DNA of 64,000 bases from Candidatus Competibacteraceae bacterium (GCA_003989085.1 RXIV01000006.1:124001-188000); one strand, 5' to 3'; numbered from the stretch's first letter, positions 52,972 through 62,343 are shown. The notes: generated by a model not told the origin, from the sequence alone. Program-made: numbers and translations.

Positions 52972-54485
52972 GCGGTTTCCACCACTGGAATCTTGCCAAT
53001 TTTCATTTGCCATTCTTTCGGCCCGGTTTTGTGAACACTGGAGCCTTTCGAGTCCACCGCCACCGTCACCGGCATATCCTTGACCTCGAACTCATAAATC
53101 GCCTCCATGCCCAAATCCTCGAACGCCAGCACCCGTGCCGCCTTGATCGCCTTGGAGACCAGATAGGCCGCGCCGCCAACCGCCATCAGATACACCGCTT
53201 GATTGTCTTTAATCGCGCTAATCGCGACATCGCCGCGTTCGGACTTGCCGATCATGCCCAGAAGGCCGGTCTGCTCCAACATTTGCCGGGTGAACTTGTC
53301 CATGCGGGTCCCCGTGGTTGGGCCGGCGGGACCCACCACTTCATCGCGCACCGGATCGACCGGCCCGACGTAGTAGATGAAGCGCCCGGTGAAATCGACT
53401 GGCAATTTCTGACCGGCGGTCAACATATCGGTCATCCGCTTATGAGCGGCATCGCGGCCGGTCAGCATCTTGCCATTGAGCAGCAGAACTTCACCGGTTT
53501 TCCAAGTCGCCACTTCTTCACGGGTCACCGTGGACAAATCCACCCGGCGGGCATTGGTCGGGGCGTAGGTCAGTTTCGGCCAGTCGTCCAGACTCGGCGG
53601 CTCCAGTTTAGCCGGGCCGGCGCCATCAAGATGGAAATGGACATGGCGGGTGGCGGCGCAATTAGGCACCAGGGCAATCGGCAGATTGGCGGCATGGGTC
53701 GGGTAATCCAGCACCTTGACGTCCACCACCGTGGTCAGTCCGCCCAGCCCCTGAGCGCCAATTCCCAGCGCGTTGACCTTTTCGTAAAGCTCAATCCGCA
53801 GTTCTTCGGCTCGGTTCTTCGGGCCACGGGCGATCAGGTCCTGAATATCGACCGGGGCCATCAGCGATTCCTTGGCCAGCAGCAGCGCCTTTTCCGGGGT
53901 GCCACCGATGCCGACGCCGAGAATGCCCGGCGGACACCAGCCCGCACCCATCGTCGGTACGGTCTTCAACACCCATTCGACCAGATTGTCGGAAGGGTTG
54001 AGCATGGCGAATTTAGACTTGGCTTCGGAACCGCCGCCCTTGGCTGCGCAAATCACCTCCAGATGATGACCGGGGACGATTTCGTAATGGACTACGGCGG
54101 GCGTGTTGTCCTTGCTGTTCTGGCGCTTGCCGGCGGGATCGAGCAGCACTGAAGCCCGCAGCTTGTTATCCGGGTTCAGATAAGCGCGGCGGACGCCTTC
54201 GTTGACCATCTCTTGCACACTTAGAGTCGCGTCCCAATGTACCTCCATGCCGACTTTGAGGAACACCAGCGCGATACCGGTATCCTGGCAGATGGGCCGA
54301 TGGCCCTCAGCGCACATCCGGGAATTGATCAGGATTTGGGCAATAGCATCCTTGGCCGCCGGTGATTCTTCACGCTCGTAGGCCGCCGCCAACGCCTTGA
54401 TGTAATCCACCGGATGGTAATAACTGATGTACTGGAAAGCGTCGGCAATGCTCTGGATAAAGTCTTCCTGGCGGATAACAGTCAT
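52968..54485 (-). CDS. Fumarate hydratase, class I
   Basis: The 505-residue enzyme interconverts fumarate and malate with a [4Fe-4S] cluster. The cluster Cys residues are seen in RPICQDTG, GAGWCPPG and PNCAATRH. The N-terminal (alpha) and C-terminal (beta) domains are fused in one chain as in E. coli FumA. GKMLTGRDAAHKRM is the conserved start of the beta domain. It is followed with overlap by bioH, an unusual pairing that may simply share a promoter. Confidence 0.94.
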   Translation of the reverse strand: MTVIRQEDFIQSIADAFQYISYYHPVDYIKALAAAYEREESPAAKDAIAQILINSRMCAEGHRPICQDTGIALVFLKVGMEVHWDATLSVQEMVNEGVRRAYLNPDNKLRASVLLDPAGKRQNSKDNTPAVVHYEIVPGHHLEVICAAKGGGSEAKSKFAMLNPSDNLVEWVLKTVPTMGAGWCPPGILGVGIGGTPEKALLLAKESLMAPVDIQDLIARGPKNRAEELRIELYEKVNALGIGAQGLGGLTTVVDVKVLDYPTHAANLPIALVPNCAATRHVHFHLDGAGPAKLEPPSLDDWPKLTYAPTNARRVDLSTVTREEVATWKTGEVLLLNGKMLTGRDAAHKRMTDMLTAGQKLPVDFTGRFIYYVGPVDPVRDEVVGPAGPTTGTRMDKFTRQMLEQTGLLGMIGKSERGDVAISAIKDNQAVYLMAVGGAAYLVSKAIKAARVLAFEDLGMEAIYEFEVKDMPVTVAVDSKGSSVHKTGPKEWQMKIGKIPVVETA

Positions 54486-54562
54486 GTTGTACTCTCACAG
54501 GTGATTAAAGAAGACTAACGGTTAAAGAAAACGAGTTAAAGGGAATGGCCCAATGGCTGCTG

Positions 54563-54859
54563 CTAGTTGTGGCCATGGTGGGCAATAGTTTTTTCGGTGA
54601 AGAGATAATCCTTTAGCTCTTTATCAAAGGCCGGATCTTGTCGGCGAATCCATTCCAACACCATTGCCGCGTGCTCTTTTTCCTCATCGCGGTTATGGGC
54701 GAGAATAGCTTTCAAGTCCTTATTTTTGCAGGCGTCAACCCGCTGGTTATACCAATCCACCGCTTCCAGTTCTTCCATCAGGGAAAGGATCGCTCGATGC
54801 ATATCGCGGGTAGTGTCGGACAGTTCATTGATGGGTTCGTGATAGCCTTCGTTCGCCAT
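54563..54859 (-). CDS. Encapsulated-ferritin-like (EncFtn) protein without targeting tail
   Basis: The 98-residue protein closely resembles the EncFtn family of two-helix ferritins: HRAILSLMEELEAVDWYNQRVDA, then AILAHNRDEEKEHAAMVLEW. By comparison with Rhodospirillum rubrum EncFtn, from memory, the iron ligands would be Glu30, Glu60 and His63. EncFtn proteins normally end in a short peptide such as GSLGIRSL that docks into an encapsulin shell. This one ends at YLFTEKTIAHHGHN and lacks it, and no encapsulin gene is adjacent. It may act outside a shell as ferroxidase or iron buffer. Confidence 0.85.
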   Translation of the reverse strand: MANEGYHEPINELSDTTRDMHRAILSLMEELEAVDWYNQRVDACKNKDLKAILAHNRDEEKEHAAMVLEWIRRQDPAFDKELKDYLFTEKTIAHHGHN

Positions 54860-54895
54860 TGGGCAGTTCTCCTCGGTTTGGGTTGTAAAATCCGC

Positions 54896-56929
54896 TCAAC
54901 GATTAGGCGGCATTGCGCCGGATAGCGCGGGCGGTATGGATTCCGCCGCCGGTCCAGGTGCTGACTCCAGTAGCTGCCTTGCTACCTTGGAGCCAGTAGA
55001 ATCAACGATCTCCTGCAAGGTTGGCACCCGCAGCATCGCCCCCATTTTTAGGCTGTTCATATCGCCAGATTTAGAGAACGCCTGTGGATTGGCCATGAAT
55101 AACGCCTGCATCATGTCATGCTTGCTAATGGCCGGATCGGGGCGAACCTTGGTGGCGATGCCCCAAAGACGCTCATTGGCGGACACTGGGCCGTACTGTT
55201 CGCCACCCCGATATCCAGCAGGCGCAACTGACTCGGCAATCACGGGCGTCGTTTCGACTGCTGGCTTGGTTGTTTCAATCGCGGGAGGCTGTGTTTCTGC
55301 AACCGGAGTAGCCGGCTCAATAGCAGGCGTCGTTTCGACTGCTGGCTTGGCTGTTTCAATCACGGGGGGCTGCGTTTCTGCAACCGGAGTAGCTGGCTTA
55401 ATAACAGATATTGTTTCGACTGCTGGACTGGCTGCTTCAATTACAGGCAGCGGCCCTGTAACTGGAATAGCCAGCTCAATTGCAGGCACTGGAATAGCCA
55501 GCTCAATTGCAGGCAGTGGCTCTACAACCGGAGTAACTGGCGCAATGGTAGGCAGTATCTCGACTACCGGAGTAGCCGCTTCAATCACAGGCGGCATTTT
55601 GGAATCGGTAACGGCTGTTTCAACTGAAGCGGCTGGCGTTGGAATGACGGTGGGGAGAATATTTTGTACTGGGAGCGCTCCCGGAATCTCGGCAAGTGTC
55701 GTCATCATCTCTGTAATTGCCAAAAACAGCAGCGGAGTTGCCGAAACAGGCTCCAGCATTTGCGTAGAGAATGCTTCATCCGCCGTCGCAACCGCTGGTT
55801 CCGGCGCTGCCGCCACCGGCGCAGCGACGAGCGGCTCAGGTTCCTGAGCCGCTGTAACCATCGGCTCGACTGGTTTTGCCTGACCCACTGGTGGTTCTAC
55901 CTGACCCACCGGCTTGTGTTGGACGGATTCCGGCAAAGGCGCTGCGGCCACCGGTTCAGGCACAGCTACTGCTGGCAACGGAAAAGCTTCCGGCACATCC
56001 GTGGCAACCGGTGCTGACTCTGCCAGAGCCGGCTTTGCGTCAGGATTGATGGCGTCCGTCGATGCTGGTCCCGACTCTTGCTCCGCCAGTCGCTTAGCCG
56101 CCGGCGAGCCGGTCCAATCGGCAATTTCCCGCAGGGTTGGAATCCGCAGCGTCGCGCCGATTTTCAAGCCATTGATTCCTGCCTTGGAAAAGGCTTGTGG
56201 ATTGGCTCGGAACAACGACTGCATCATCTGTTCTCGGGTAATGTCAGGATCAGGCCGAACCTTGAGTGCAATACCCCACAGGCCATCGCCGGGAGCGACC
56301 GGATAGCTACCGCCAGGCGGATAGGTTTCAGCGGGCGCTGGCGCGGAGGCGATAGCGGACGGCTCTGACCGTTCGACCAAGGGTGGGATGGTTTCAGAGG
56401 CAGCATGGTCTGCCGACGCGGGCAGTTCTGATCTGGATTCTGGGACTGGCGCAGCCGCCGATTCTGGCCCATAAACCACACTGGCCAATGGTTCTACGAC
56501 CGTTTTAGTTCGACCGCCGGGCCGCTTAGCCAGCCGTTGCACTGGATCGAGAAACACGGTGAACTCGCGGAAAGTCTTGCCGCGCGGCCAACCAAACTCC
56601 AGCAGCAGCGCCAGCGACGGTTCACGGATCGGCTGGGTGGACACCACCCGCACATAAACCTGTCCTTCCGCGTTGTACTCAATCGCAAACACCAGATTCG
56701 CCAGCGCCGGGGTTCGATCCAGGCCAAATTCCTTGAACATCGACGGCCCGGCCAGCTTGATTGAAATTTTGCCCAGTTCTTCGGGGGTCAGTGCGGGCAA
56801 TGGAATCCTGGCGTCAAACAACTGATTCAAGGCCGAGTTGACCTGAATCTCGCCGATCTCCAGCGCCAAGGCGCAGGTCGGCCCCAATAGCAGCGCCGCC
56901 AACCAGTAACGGAACGATTTGCGGATCAT
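54896..56929 (-). CDS. FimV-family protein with two LysM-like modules
   Basis: The 677-residue protein has a signal peptide (AALLLGPTCALA) and the FimV N-terminal domain directly after it: LEIGEIQVNSALNQLFDARIPL, continuing to about residue 150. A LysM-like module (APGDGLWGIALKVRPDPDITR and on) follows near 215-285, then a long Pro/Ala/Val/Glu/Thr-rich low-complexity region, and a second, nearly identical module near the C-terminus. The transmembrane segment and cytoplasmic TPR domain of Pseudomonas FimV are absent, so this is a periplasmic form. ATG 56929 with GAGG upstream is chosen over an extension. A role at the cell pole or envelope is likely. Confidence 0.82.
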   Translation of the reverse strand: MIRKSFRYWLAALLLGPTCALALEIGEIQVNSALNQLFDARIPLPALTPEELGKISIKLAGPSMFKEFGLDRTPALANLVFAIEYNAEGQVYVRVVSTQPIREPSLALLLEFGWPRGKTFREFTVFLDPVQRLAKRPGGRTKTVVEPLASVVYGPESAAAPVPESRSELPASADHAASETIPPLVERSEPSAIASAPAPAETYPPGGSYPVAPGDGLWGIALKVRPDPDITREQMMQSLFRANPQAFSKAGINGLKIGATLRIPTLREIADWTGSPAAKRLAEQESGPASTDAINPDAKPALAESAPVATDVPEAFPLPAVAVPEPVAAAPLPESVQHKPVGQVEPPVGQAKPVEPMVTAAQEPEPLVAAPVAAAPEPAVATADEAFSTQMLEPVSATPLLFLAITEMMTTLAEIPGALPVQNILPTVIPTPAASVETAVTDSKMPPVIEAATPVVEILPTIAPVTPVVEPLPAIELAIPVPAIELAIPVTGPLPVIEAASPAVETISVIKPATPVAETQPPVIETAKPAVETTPAIEPATPVAETQPPAIETTKPAVETTPVIAESVAPAGYRGGEQYGPVSANERLWGIATKVRPDPAISKHDMMQALFMANPQAFSKSGDMNSLKMGAMLRVPTLQEIVDSTGSKVARQLLESAPGPAAESIPPALSGAMPPNR
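55215..55600 (-). repeat. Tandem degenerate repeat in the FimV-like gene
   Basis: The region encodes repeating units like TKPAVETTPAIEPATPVAE of roughly 12-24 residues, and similar DNA blocks recur (for example GTTTCGACTGCTGG at several places on the plus strand). Such tracts are prone to length change by slippage. The repeats form an unstructured spacer between the two LysM-like modules. Confidence 0.7.
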
Positions 56930-57057
56930 GGATGAATCCTCGGAAGATCGGGCGCACGAGACAAAACTGTCGCTGCGCTTCATGGCCTCTATTCTAGCTA
57001 GAATGAGGATTAAGATGCTGACAACTGACCCTATGCCACTGCTACCGGATCGTCGCC

Positions 57058-59898
57058 ATGCCCGTCAACCGTGATGAACTGCACCAACCTGCCGCCGCCA
57101 TTGCCGAGGAAGTCGCGGTGCGTCTGCTGGGCCTGCTGCGGGACTTGTTGCTGGAAATTCGCCAGTCGGAACAGGCGGCCGCCGCGCTGACTTTGGACAG
57201 CCATCTGGAGCGGGATCTAGCGCTAGACAGTCTGGCCCGCACTGAGTTGCTGCAACGGATCGAACGGACCTTCCAGACCGCGCTAGGCGAGGCGGCGCTG
57301 TTGGCCGAGACGCCGCGTGAACTGGTGGATCTGCTCTTGCAAGCCAGCGATCAACCGGTTCATTTGGCTCTGGCGCGGGACTGGCGTTCGCCAACAATGG
57401 AGTCCGCGCCAATAGGCGTTCCGGAACGGGCGGATACCCTGCCGGAGATGCTGGACTGGCATGTCCAAACCCATCCAGAACGGGTGGCGATCCAGATTTA
57501 CGGCAATGCCGACTCGATTGAAACGACCTTCAGCTACGCCGGGTTGCAACAGGGCGCGCAGGCGGTGGCGACTGGCTTGCGGGCGCGGGGTCTGCAACCC
57601 CGGCAGACCGTCGCTATCATGCTCCCGACCGGGTCCGACTATTTTCTCAGCTTTTTCGGCATCCTACTGGCGGGCGGGACGCCGGTGCCGATTTACCCGC
57701 CGATGCGGCCTTCACAATTGGAAGATCATTTGCGCCGCCATGCTCGGCTACTGGCGAACGCCCAAAGCGTGGCGTTGATTACCGTGCCCGAGGCGAAACT
57801 GGTGGCGCGGCTGCTGCAAACTCAGGTCGAGGACTTGCGCCATGTGGTCACAGTCGCCGATTTGCAACAGGAACCGGGGATATGGACGCCCGCACCGGTT
57901 CGCAGCCAGGATCTTGCGTTCCTGCAATACACCTCCGGCAGCACTGGCGATCCCAAAGGCGTCATGCTCACCCACGCCAATCTGCTGGCTAATTTGCGGG
58001 CGATGGGGCGGCATGTTGCTGCCTGCTTCGACGATGTGTTCATCAGTTGGCTGCCGCTCTATCACGATATGGGGCTGATCGGCGCCTGTCTGGGCGGCCT
58101 TTACCACGGCTTCCCGCTGGTGGTGATGTCGCCGCTGAGTTTTCTGGCCCGCCCGGCTCGCTGGCTGTGGGCCATTCACCACCATCGCGGCACCCTGTCC
58201 GCCGCACCCAATTTCGCCTTCGAACTTTGTCTCCGGGCCATTCAGGACCACGAGATCGAGGGGCTGGATCTCAGCTCGCTGCGAACCTTGTTCAATGGCG
58301 CGGAACCGGTCAACCCGACGACGGTAGAACGGTTCATCGCCCGATTCAGCCGCTATGGCTTGCGGGCCAATGCGTTAGCTCCAGTGTATGGGCTGGCGGA
58401 ATGCTCCGTCGGGCTGGCTTTGCAGCCACCGGGGCGTGGACCGGTGTTCGATGCAATCCAGCGCGACGCCTTCATGGCCGGTGGTCGGGCTGAACCCGCC
58501 GACCCGGCTGATCCAGCGACCCTGCGCTTCGCCGCCTGCGGCCAGCCGATCCCCGGTCACCAAGTTCGTATCGTGGACGAGCAGGGCCGCGAGCTCCCGG
58601 ATCGGCAGGAAGGCCGGCTGGAATTTCAGGGGCCATCAGCGACTGCTGGCTATTACCGGCATCCTGAAGCGACCCGCAAGTTGTTCCCGCACCAGGATGC
58701 TTGGCTGGATTCCGGGGATCGCGCCTATCTGGCTGGCGGCGATGTCTATCTAACCGGTCGGGTCAAGGATCTGATCATTCGCGGTGGGCGTAACCTGTAC
58801 CCCTATGAGCTGGAGCAGGCGGTCAGCGAAATTCCCGGCATTCGCAAGGGATGCGTGGCGGTCTTCGCCAGTGCTGATCCGGCGACGGGCAGCGAACGGC
58901 TGGTGGTGGTGGCTGAAACTCGCGTCGCGCAATCGGAGGCGCTGGCTCATCTGCGTCAGCAAATTCAGAGCGCCGGAGTGGATTTGCTGGGGACGCCACC
59001 AGACGACGTGGTCCTCGCACCGCCGCATACGGTGTTGAAAACTTCTAGCGGTAAAATTCGCCGGGCAGCGATCCGGGACTTGTACGAACGCCAAGCGCTC
59101 GGACGCGGCAAGCGGGCCTTGTGGCTGCAACTGATCCGGATTGGCCTAACCAGCAGCTGGGCGCAGGCGCGGCGGATCGGGCGTGGGGTCATGGAGCGGC
59201 TGTTTGCCGGTTATGCCTGGACGCTGTTCGGACTGCTGGCTCCAGCAGTGTGGCTGGGTGTGATGACCTTGCCAAGACCGGCATGGCGCTGGGGGTTGAG
59301 CCGTTCTGCAACCTGGCTGCTGGCGCAACTGACCGGAACCTCGCTGACGGTGCGTGGGCTGGAGCATCTGCCAGTCGGCCCCTGCGTTCTGGTCGCCAAC
59401 CATTGCAGCTATCTGGACGCCTATGTGCTGATGGCTGCGATTCCCCGCCCATTTCATTACGTCGCCAAACGCGAATTGCTGGACAATCATTGGATCGGTC
59501 AGCCGCTGCAACGCATCGGCACCCTGTTCGTGGAGCGGTTCGATGTGCAACGCAGCGTCGATGAAGCCCGCAAGATCAGCGCGGCGGCGCGGGCTGGGCA
59601 ATCGCTGGGCTTTTTCCCGGAAGGCACTTTTACCCGCATGCCGGGGCTGCTGGAGTTCCGAATGGGTGCGTTCATGGCGGCGGCGCAGGCCGGGACACCG
59701 GTGGTTCCGGTGACGATTCGCGGGACGCGCTCAATGCTGCGAGCCGGATCATGGTTTCCGCGTCGAGGTCGGCTGGACGTGGTGGTGGAACCGTCGATTC
59801 AGCCCGATGGCGAGGACTGGGCGGCGGCGGTGCGTTTGCGCGATGCGGCGCGGGCAGCCATTCTGCGCCACTGCGGCGAACCGGATTTGGGAGGCTGA
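57058..59898 (+). CDS. ACP - acyl-AMP ligase - acyltransferase fusion
   Basis: The 946-residue protein joins three enzymes. Residues about 15-100 form an acyl carrier domain with the phosphopantetheine Ser in ALDSLART near residue 57. Residues about 130-680 form an adenylating fatty acyl ligase: YTSGSTGDPKGVMLTH near 291, GLAECSVGLA, and KTSSGKIRR near the end of the domain. Residues about 740-946 form a PlsC-type 1-acyl-glycerophosphate acyltransferase with NHCSYLDAY (HX4D) near 781 and FFPEGTF near 852. A fatty acid could be activated, loaded on the internal carrier and handed to a lysophospholipid in one chain; this is inference. The order differs from the Aas protein of E. coli, where acyltransferase comes first and there is no ACP. 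Confidence 0.85.
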   Translation: MPVNRDELHQPAAAIAEEVAVRLLGLLRDLLLEIRQSEQAAAALTLDSHLERDLALDSLARTELLQRIERTFQTALGEAALLAETPRELVDLLLQASDQPVHLALARDWRSPTMESAPIGVPERADTLPEMLDWHVQTHPERVAIQIYGNADSIETTFSYAGLQQGAQAVATGLRARGLQPRQTVAIMLPTGSDYFLSFFGILLAGGTPVPIYPPMRPSQLEDHLRRHARLLANAQSVALITVPEAKLVARLLQTQVEDLRHVVTVADLQQEPGIWTPAPVRSQDLAFLQYTSGSTGDPKGVMLTHANLLANLRAMGRHVAACFDDVFISWLPLYHDMGLIGACLGGLYHGFPLVVMSPLSFLARPARWLWAIHHHRGTLSAAPNFAFELCLRAIQDHEIEGLDLSSLRTLFNGAEPVNPTTVERFIARFSRYGLRANALAPVYGLAECSVGLALQPPGRGPVFDAIQRDAFMAGGRAEPADPADPATLRFAACGQPIPGHQVRIVDEQGRELPDRQEGRLEFQGPSATAGYYRHPEATRKLFPHQDAWLDSGDRAYLAGGDVYLTGRVKDLIIRGGRNLYPYELEQAVSEIPGIRKGCVAVFASADPATGSERLVVVAETRVAQSEALAHLRQQIQSAGVDLLGTPPDDVVLAPPHTVLKTSSGKIRRAAIRDLYERQALGRGKRALWLQLIRIGLTSSWAQARRIGRGVMERLFAGYAWTLFGLLAPAVWLGVMTLPRPAWRWGLSRSATWLLAQLTGTSLTVRGLEHLPVGPCVLVANHCSYLDAYVLMAAIPRPFHYVAKRELLDNHWIGQPLQRIGTLFVERFDVQRSVDEARKISAAARAGQSLGFFPEGTFTRMPGLLEFRMGAFMAAAQAGTPVVPVTIRGTRSMLRAGSWFPRRGRLDVVVEPSIQPDGEDWAAAVRLRDAARAAILRHCGEPDLGG

Positions 59899-60053
59899 AC
59901 TATCGGGGGAACGCTACTGGCAGTAGGCCGCTCAAAACGGCATCAGATCCCATCCGGCTATCTCGGTCAGCCGCTGATAGGCGCTGGCCGGCGGTCGCCG
60001 GTAGAATTCACCGTTTTTTTTCAGCAACTACATTACTAAAGTGAGACGCCACT

Positions 60054-61205
60054 ATGCCAAGCCAACGCTTGCCAGTCCGTTACTGGCTGTTACTGGGATG
60101 GTTGACTGCCGGCGCCGCCCAGGCCGCAGTCTATCCCCTGCCGCCCCCGGACAGCGATGTCATCGGTCAGGTCAAGGTTATCTACGCCGCCAAGGACGAC
60201 ACGCTGGTGGACATTGCCCGGCAGCAAGGTCTGGGTTACGACGAGATCGTTCACGCCAATCCGGGGCTGGATCGCTGGGCCCCCGAAGAGGGAACGCCCA
60301 TTGTCCTGCCCACCCGTCATATCCTGCCCAACGCGCCGCGAGAGGGAATCGTCCTCAACATCGCCGAGATGCGGCTGTACTACTATCCGAAAGGAAACAG
60401 CGATACGGAGCGGGTGGTGATCACCTACCCGGTCAGTATTGGGCGCATGGACTGGAAAACGCCGATGGGTCTGACCAAGGTGGTCGCCAAGGATGTCGAT
60501 CCGCCGTGGCGGCCACCGGCGACGATCAAGGCCGAACACGCCGCCGAGGGCGACATCCTGCCGGATGTAGTGCCAGGTGGCCCGGATAACCCGTTGGGCC
60601 GGTTTGCGATGCGGCTGGGTGTGCCTGGCTATCTGATCCACGGCACCAATAAGCCTTATGGCATCGGGATGCGGGTGACGCACGGTTGTGTGCGGATGTA
60701 CCCGGAGGACATTGAACGACTGTTTGGCATGGTGCCGGTGGGGACGCCGGTGCGGCTGGTTGATCAGCCGGTCAAAGTGGGCTGGTTAAACGGCGCGCTG
60801 CTGCTGGAAGCGCATGAACCGCTCGAAGAAGACAACATCCCGATTAAGGTGACGATGGAGCAGGCCCGACAGGCGGTCATCGCTAAGACCGGCCCGGAGA
60901 TGGCGGGAGTGGATCAAGCGGCGCTGAATGCCGCCGTTGAACAACTGAGTGGCATTCCAGTCTCGATTGGCGTTCTACCGGGATCAGCACCGCCCAGCCC
61001 CACTGCCGCTACACTGCCTGCGCCTGACGACCGGAATCACTCCCAGGTTCCAGTCTATGGTGGGCCGCCCGCTTCTCGGCCTGCGCCTGCTTATCCGCCA
61101 TCGCATGCCTATTCCGATGAACCGCCGCCGGTTTACCCGCCCTACTCCCCGGTTGGCGGCAACGCCATCATTCCGGCCCGCTCATCCGCCGCCAGCCGTC
61201 CATAA
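60054..61205 (+). CDS. L,D-transpeptidase (ErfK/YbiS type) with LysM-like region
   Basis: The 383-residue protein has a signal peptide (ending TAGAAQA), a LysM-like segment (DDTLVDIARQQGLGYDEIVHANPG, about 47-70) and a YkuD catalytic domain with HGTNKPYGIG and HGCVRMYPEDIERLF, with catalytic Cys near residue 212. A Pro-rich C-terminal tail follows. Enzymes of the ErfK/YbiS/YcfS group attach Braun lipoprotein to peptidoglycan. Its convergent neighbour encodes an Lpp-like lipoprotein ending in Lys, so this is likely its anchoring enzyme. A bidirectional terminator lies between them. Confidence 0.92.
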   Translation: MPSQRLPVRYWLLLGWLTAGAAQAAVYPLPPPDSDVIGQVKVIYAAKDDTLVDIARQQGLGYDEIVHANPGLDRWAPEEGTPIVLPTRHILPNAPREGIVLNIAEMRLYYYPKGNSDTERVVITYPVSIGRMDWKTPMGLTKVVAKDVDPPWRPPATIKAEHAAEGDILPDVVPGGPDNPLGRFAMRLGVPGYLIHGTNKPYGIGMRVTHGCVRMYPEDIERLFGMVPVGTPVRLVDQPVKVGWLNGALLLEAHEPLEEDNIPIKVTMEQARQAVIAKTGPEMAGVDQAALNAAVEQLSGIPVSIGVLPGSAPPSPTAATLPAPDDRNHSQVPVYGGPPASRPAPAYPPSHAYSDEPPPVYPPYSPVGGNAIIPARSSAASRP

Positions 61206-61215
61206 AAGGCAACAA

Positions 61216-61248
61216 AAAACCCCGGGTTCGCAACGAACCCGGGGTTTT
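61216..61248. terminator. Bidirectional rho-independent terminator
   Basis: CCCCGGGTTCG and CGAACCCGGGG form an 11-bp stem with a three-base loop, flanked by A residues on the left and TTTT on the right. It serves both the L,D-transpeptidase gene and the convergent lpp-like gene. Confidence 0.9.
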
Positions 61249-61269
61249 GCCCAACCGCTGCCGGATAGC

Positions 61270-61506
61270 TTACTTGTACATCGATTTTTTGAACATCCGG
61301 TTGATTTTCTCCTCAGTCGCCATGCTAACCGACTTGGCATCCTGCGCAATGGACTTGGCTTCGTTGGCGGTATCCATAGCATTGCGGGCCATGCCCTTGG
61401 CTTCGTTGGCGTCTTTCTGCACGGCAGCCAAATCACTGGTGCTGGCGCAACCAACCGACAAACCGGCAATCAGGGCCAGAGTGGACATTTTAATCAAGGT
61501 TTTCAT
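61270..61506 (-). CDS. Lpp/OprI-type alanine-zipper lipoprotein
   Basis: This 78-residue lipoprotein has the lipobox LSVGC (Cys20). A coiled coil with Ala and hydrophobic residues in heptads follows (ANEAKGMARNAMDTANEAK). The C-terminal residue is Lys (KSMYK), the residue joined to peptidoglycan in Braun lipoprotein. L,D-transpeptidase genes lie on both sides. Length and order fit an outer-membrane anchor of the OprI type. Confidence 0.9.
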   Translation of the reverse strand: MKTLIKMSTLALIAGLSVGCASTSDLAAVQKDANEAKGMARNAMDTANEAKSIAQDAKSVSMATEEKINRMFKKSMYK

Positions 61507-61648
61507 GGACTCAACTCCTTAGTTTCATTAACGTCAGGCAATGCGCCGGACAAGAATTGTTGTCTTGACGCAACCGATATTGTCACAGCACAACAAAAGT
61601 CATTATATAACGAAATTTCGGTTTGCGAACAATGCCCAATGAGGCAAA

Positions 61649-62269
61649 TTATCGAATCTCGACCCGCATTCCGACTTTCACCCACGGCTTGAGCGCGTCA
61701 ATTTGACGATTATCCAGCGCGATACAACCGCTGGTCCAGTTGATCCCGGCGCTGTGAATGCCCGGATCGCCCGCGCCGACGCCATGAATACCGATTTGTC
61801 CGCCCAACGGTGTGTCTTGTGGCGGGGTGCGACCCTTGGACCAAGCGGCGCGGATCCGCTCATAGGTCAGTGCGTCGATCCGGTGTTCGCGCAAGGCCCG
61901 CGCGGCGTAATCCGGGTTGGGATAGTCCAAGCCGATAAAGGTTTTGAACCGGCTGTGCTCGTTAATCCAGCCCACCCGAAACACGCCAAGAGGCGTCTTG
62001 TTATCGCCGCGCCGATCCTTGATTCCGGCGCCGCTGCTGCCCAAGGCAATCCGGCGGAATGATTCAACCGGCCTATTGCCGTTCATGACGGTCAACGTAT
62101 CGGCCTTGGTATCCACCAGTAACCACGAGCCACTGGGCGCTGTGGCGTTGCTGGCGACGGCTGGCGGAGAAGAAATGGTTGAATCCACGTTGCTTGGGGC
62201 GCAGGCGCTGAGCAGCGCCATCAAGCTGCCCAACGCGATCCACTGTTTACAAAATTCAAATAAAATCAT
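61649..62269 (-). CDS. L,D-transpeptidase family lipoprotein
   Basis: The 206-residue protein starts at ATG 62269 with a lipoprotein signal (MALLSAC lipobox). The YkuD-type domain has IALGSSGAGIKDRRGDNKTP, GIHGVG, and the catalytic segment HSAGINWTSGCIALDN, with Cys in SGC. The arrangement resembles YafK/DpaA-type enzymes, some of which cut rather than form Lpp-peptidoglycan links. With one transpeptidase and an Lpp-like protein next to it, attachment and release may both be encoded here; this is inference. Confidence 0.85.
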   Translation of the reverse strand: MILFEFCKQWIALGSLMALLSACAPSNVDSTISSPPAVASNATAPSGSWLLVDTKADTLTVMNGNRPVESFRRIALGSSGAGIKDRRGDNKTPLGVFRVGWINEHSRFKTFIGLDYPNPDYAARALREHRIDALTYERIRAAWSKGRTPPQDTPLGGQIGIHGVGAGDPGIHSAGINWTSGCIALDNRQIDALKPWVKVGMRVEIR

Positions 62270-62343
62270 TCGATTACCTACCTGGTCACACCTGCTACTC
62301 GAAGGCCGCTTTATATAGGGCAACCGGGGCGACAGTGCAAGGG

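Noticed and set aside
59899..60053. A roughly 30-residue minus-strand frame ending AGWDLMPF
   Set aside because: It looks somewhat protein-like, but has no ribosome-binding site or proper start; it may be a fragment. Not enough to call.
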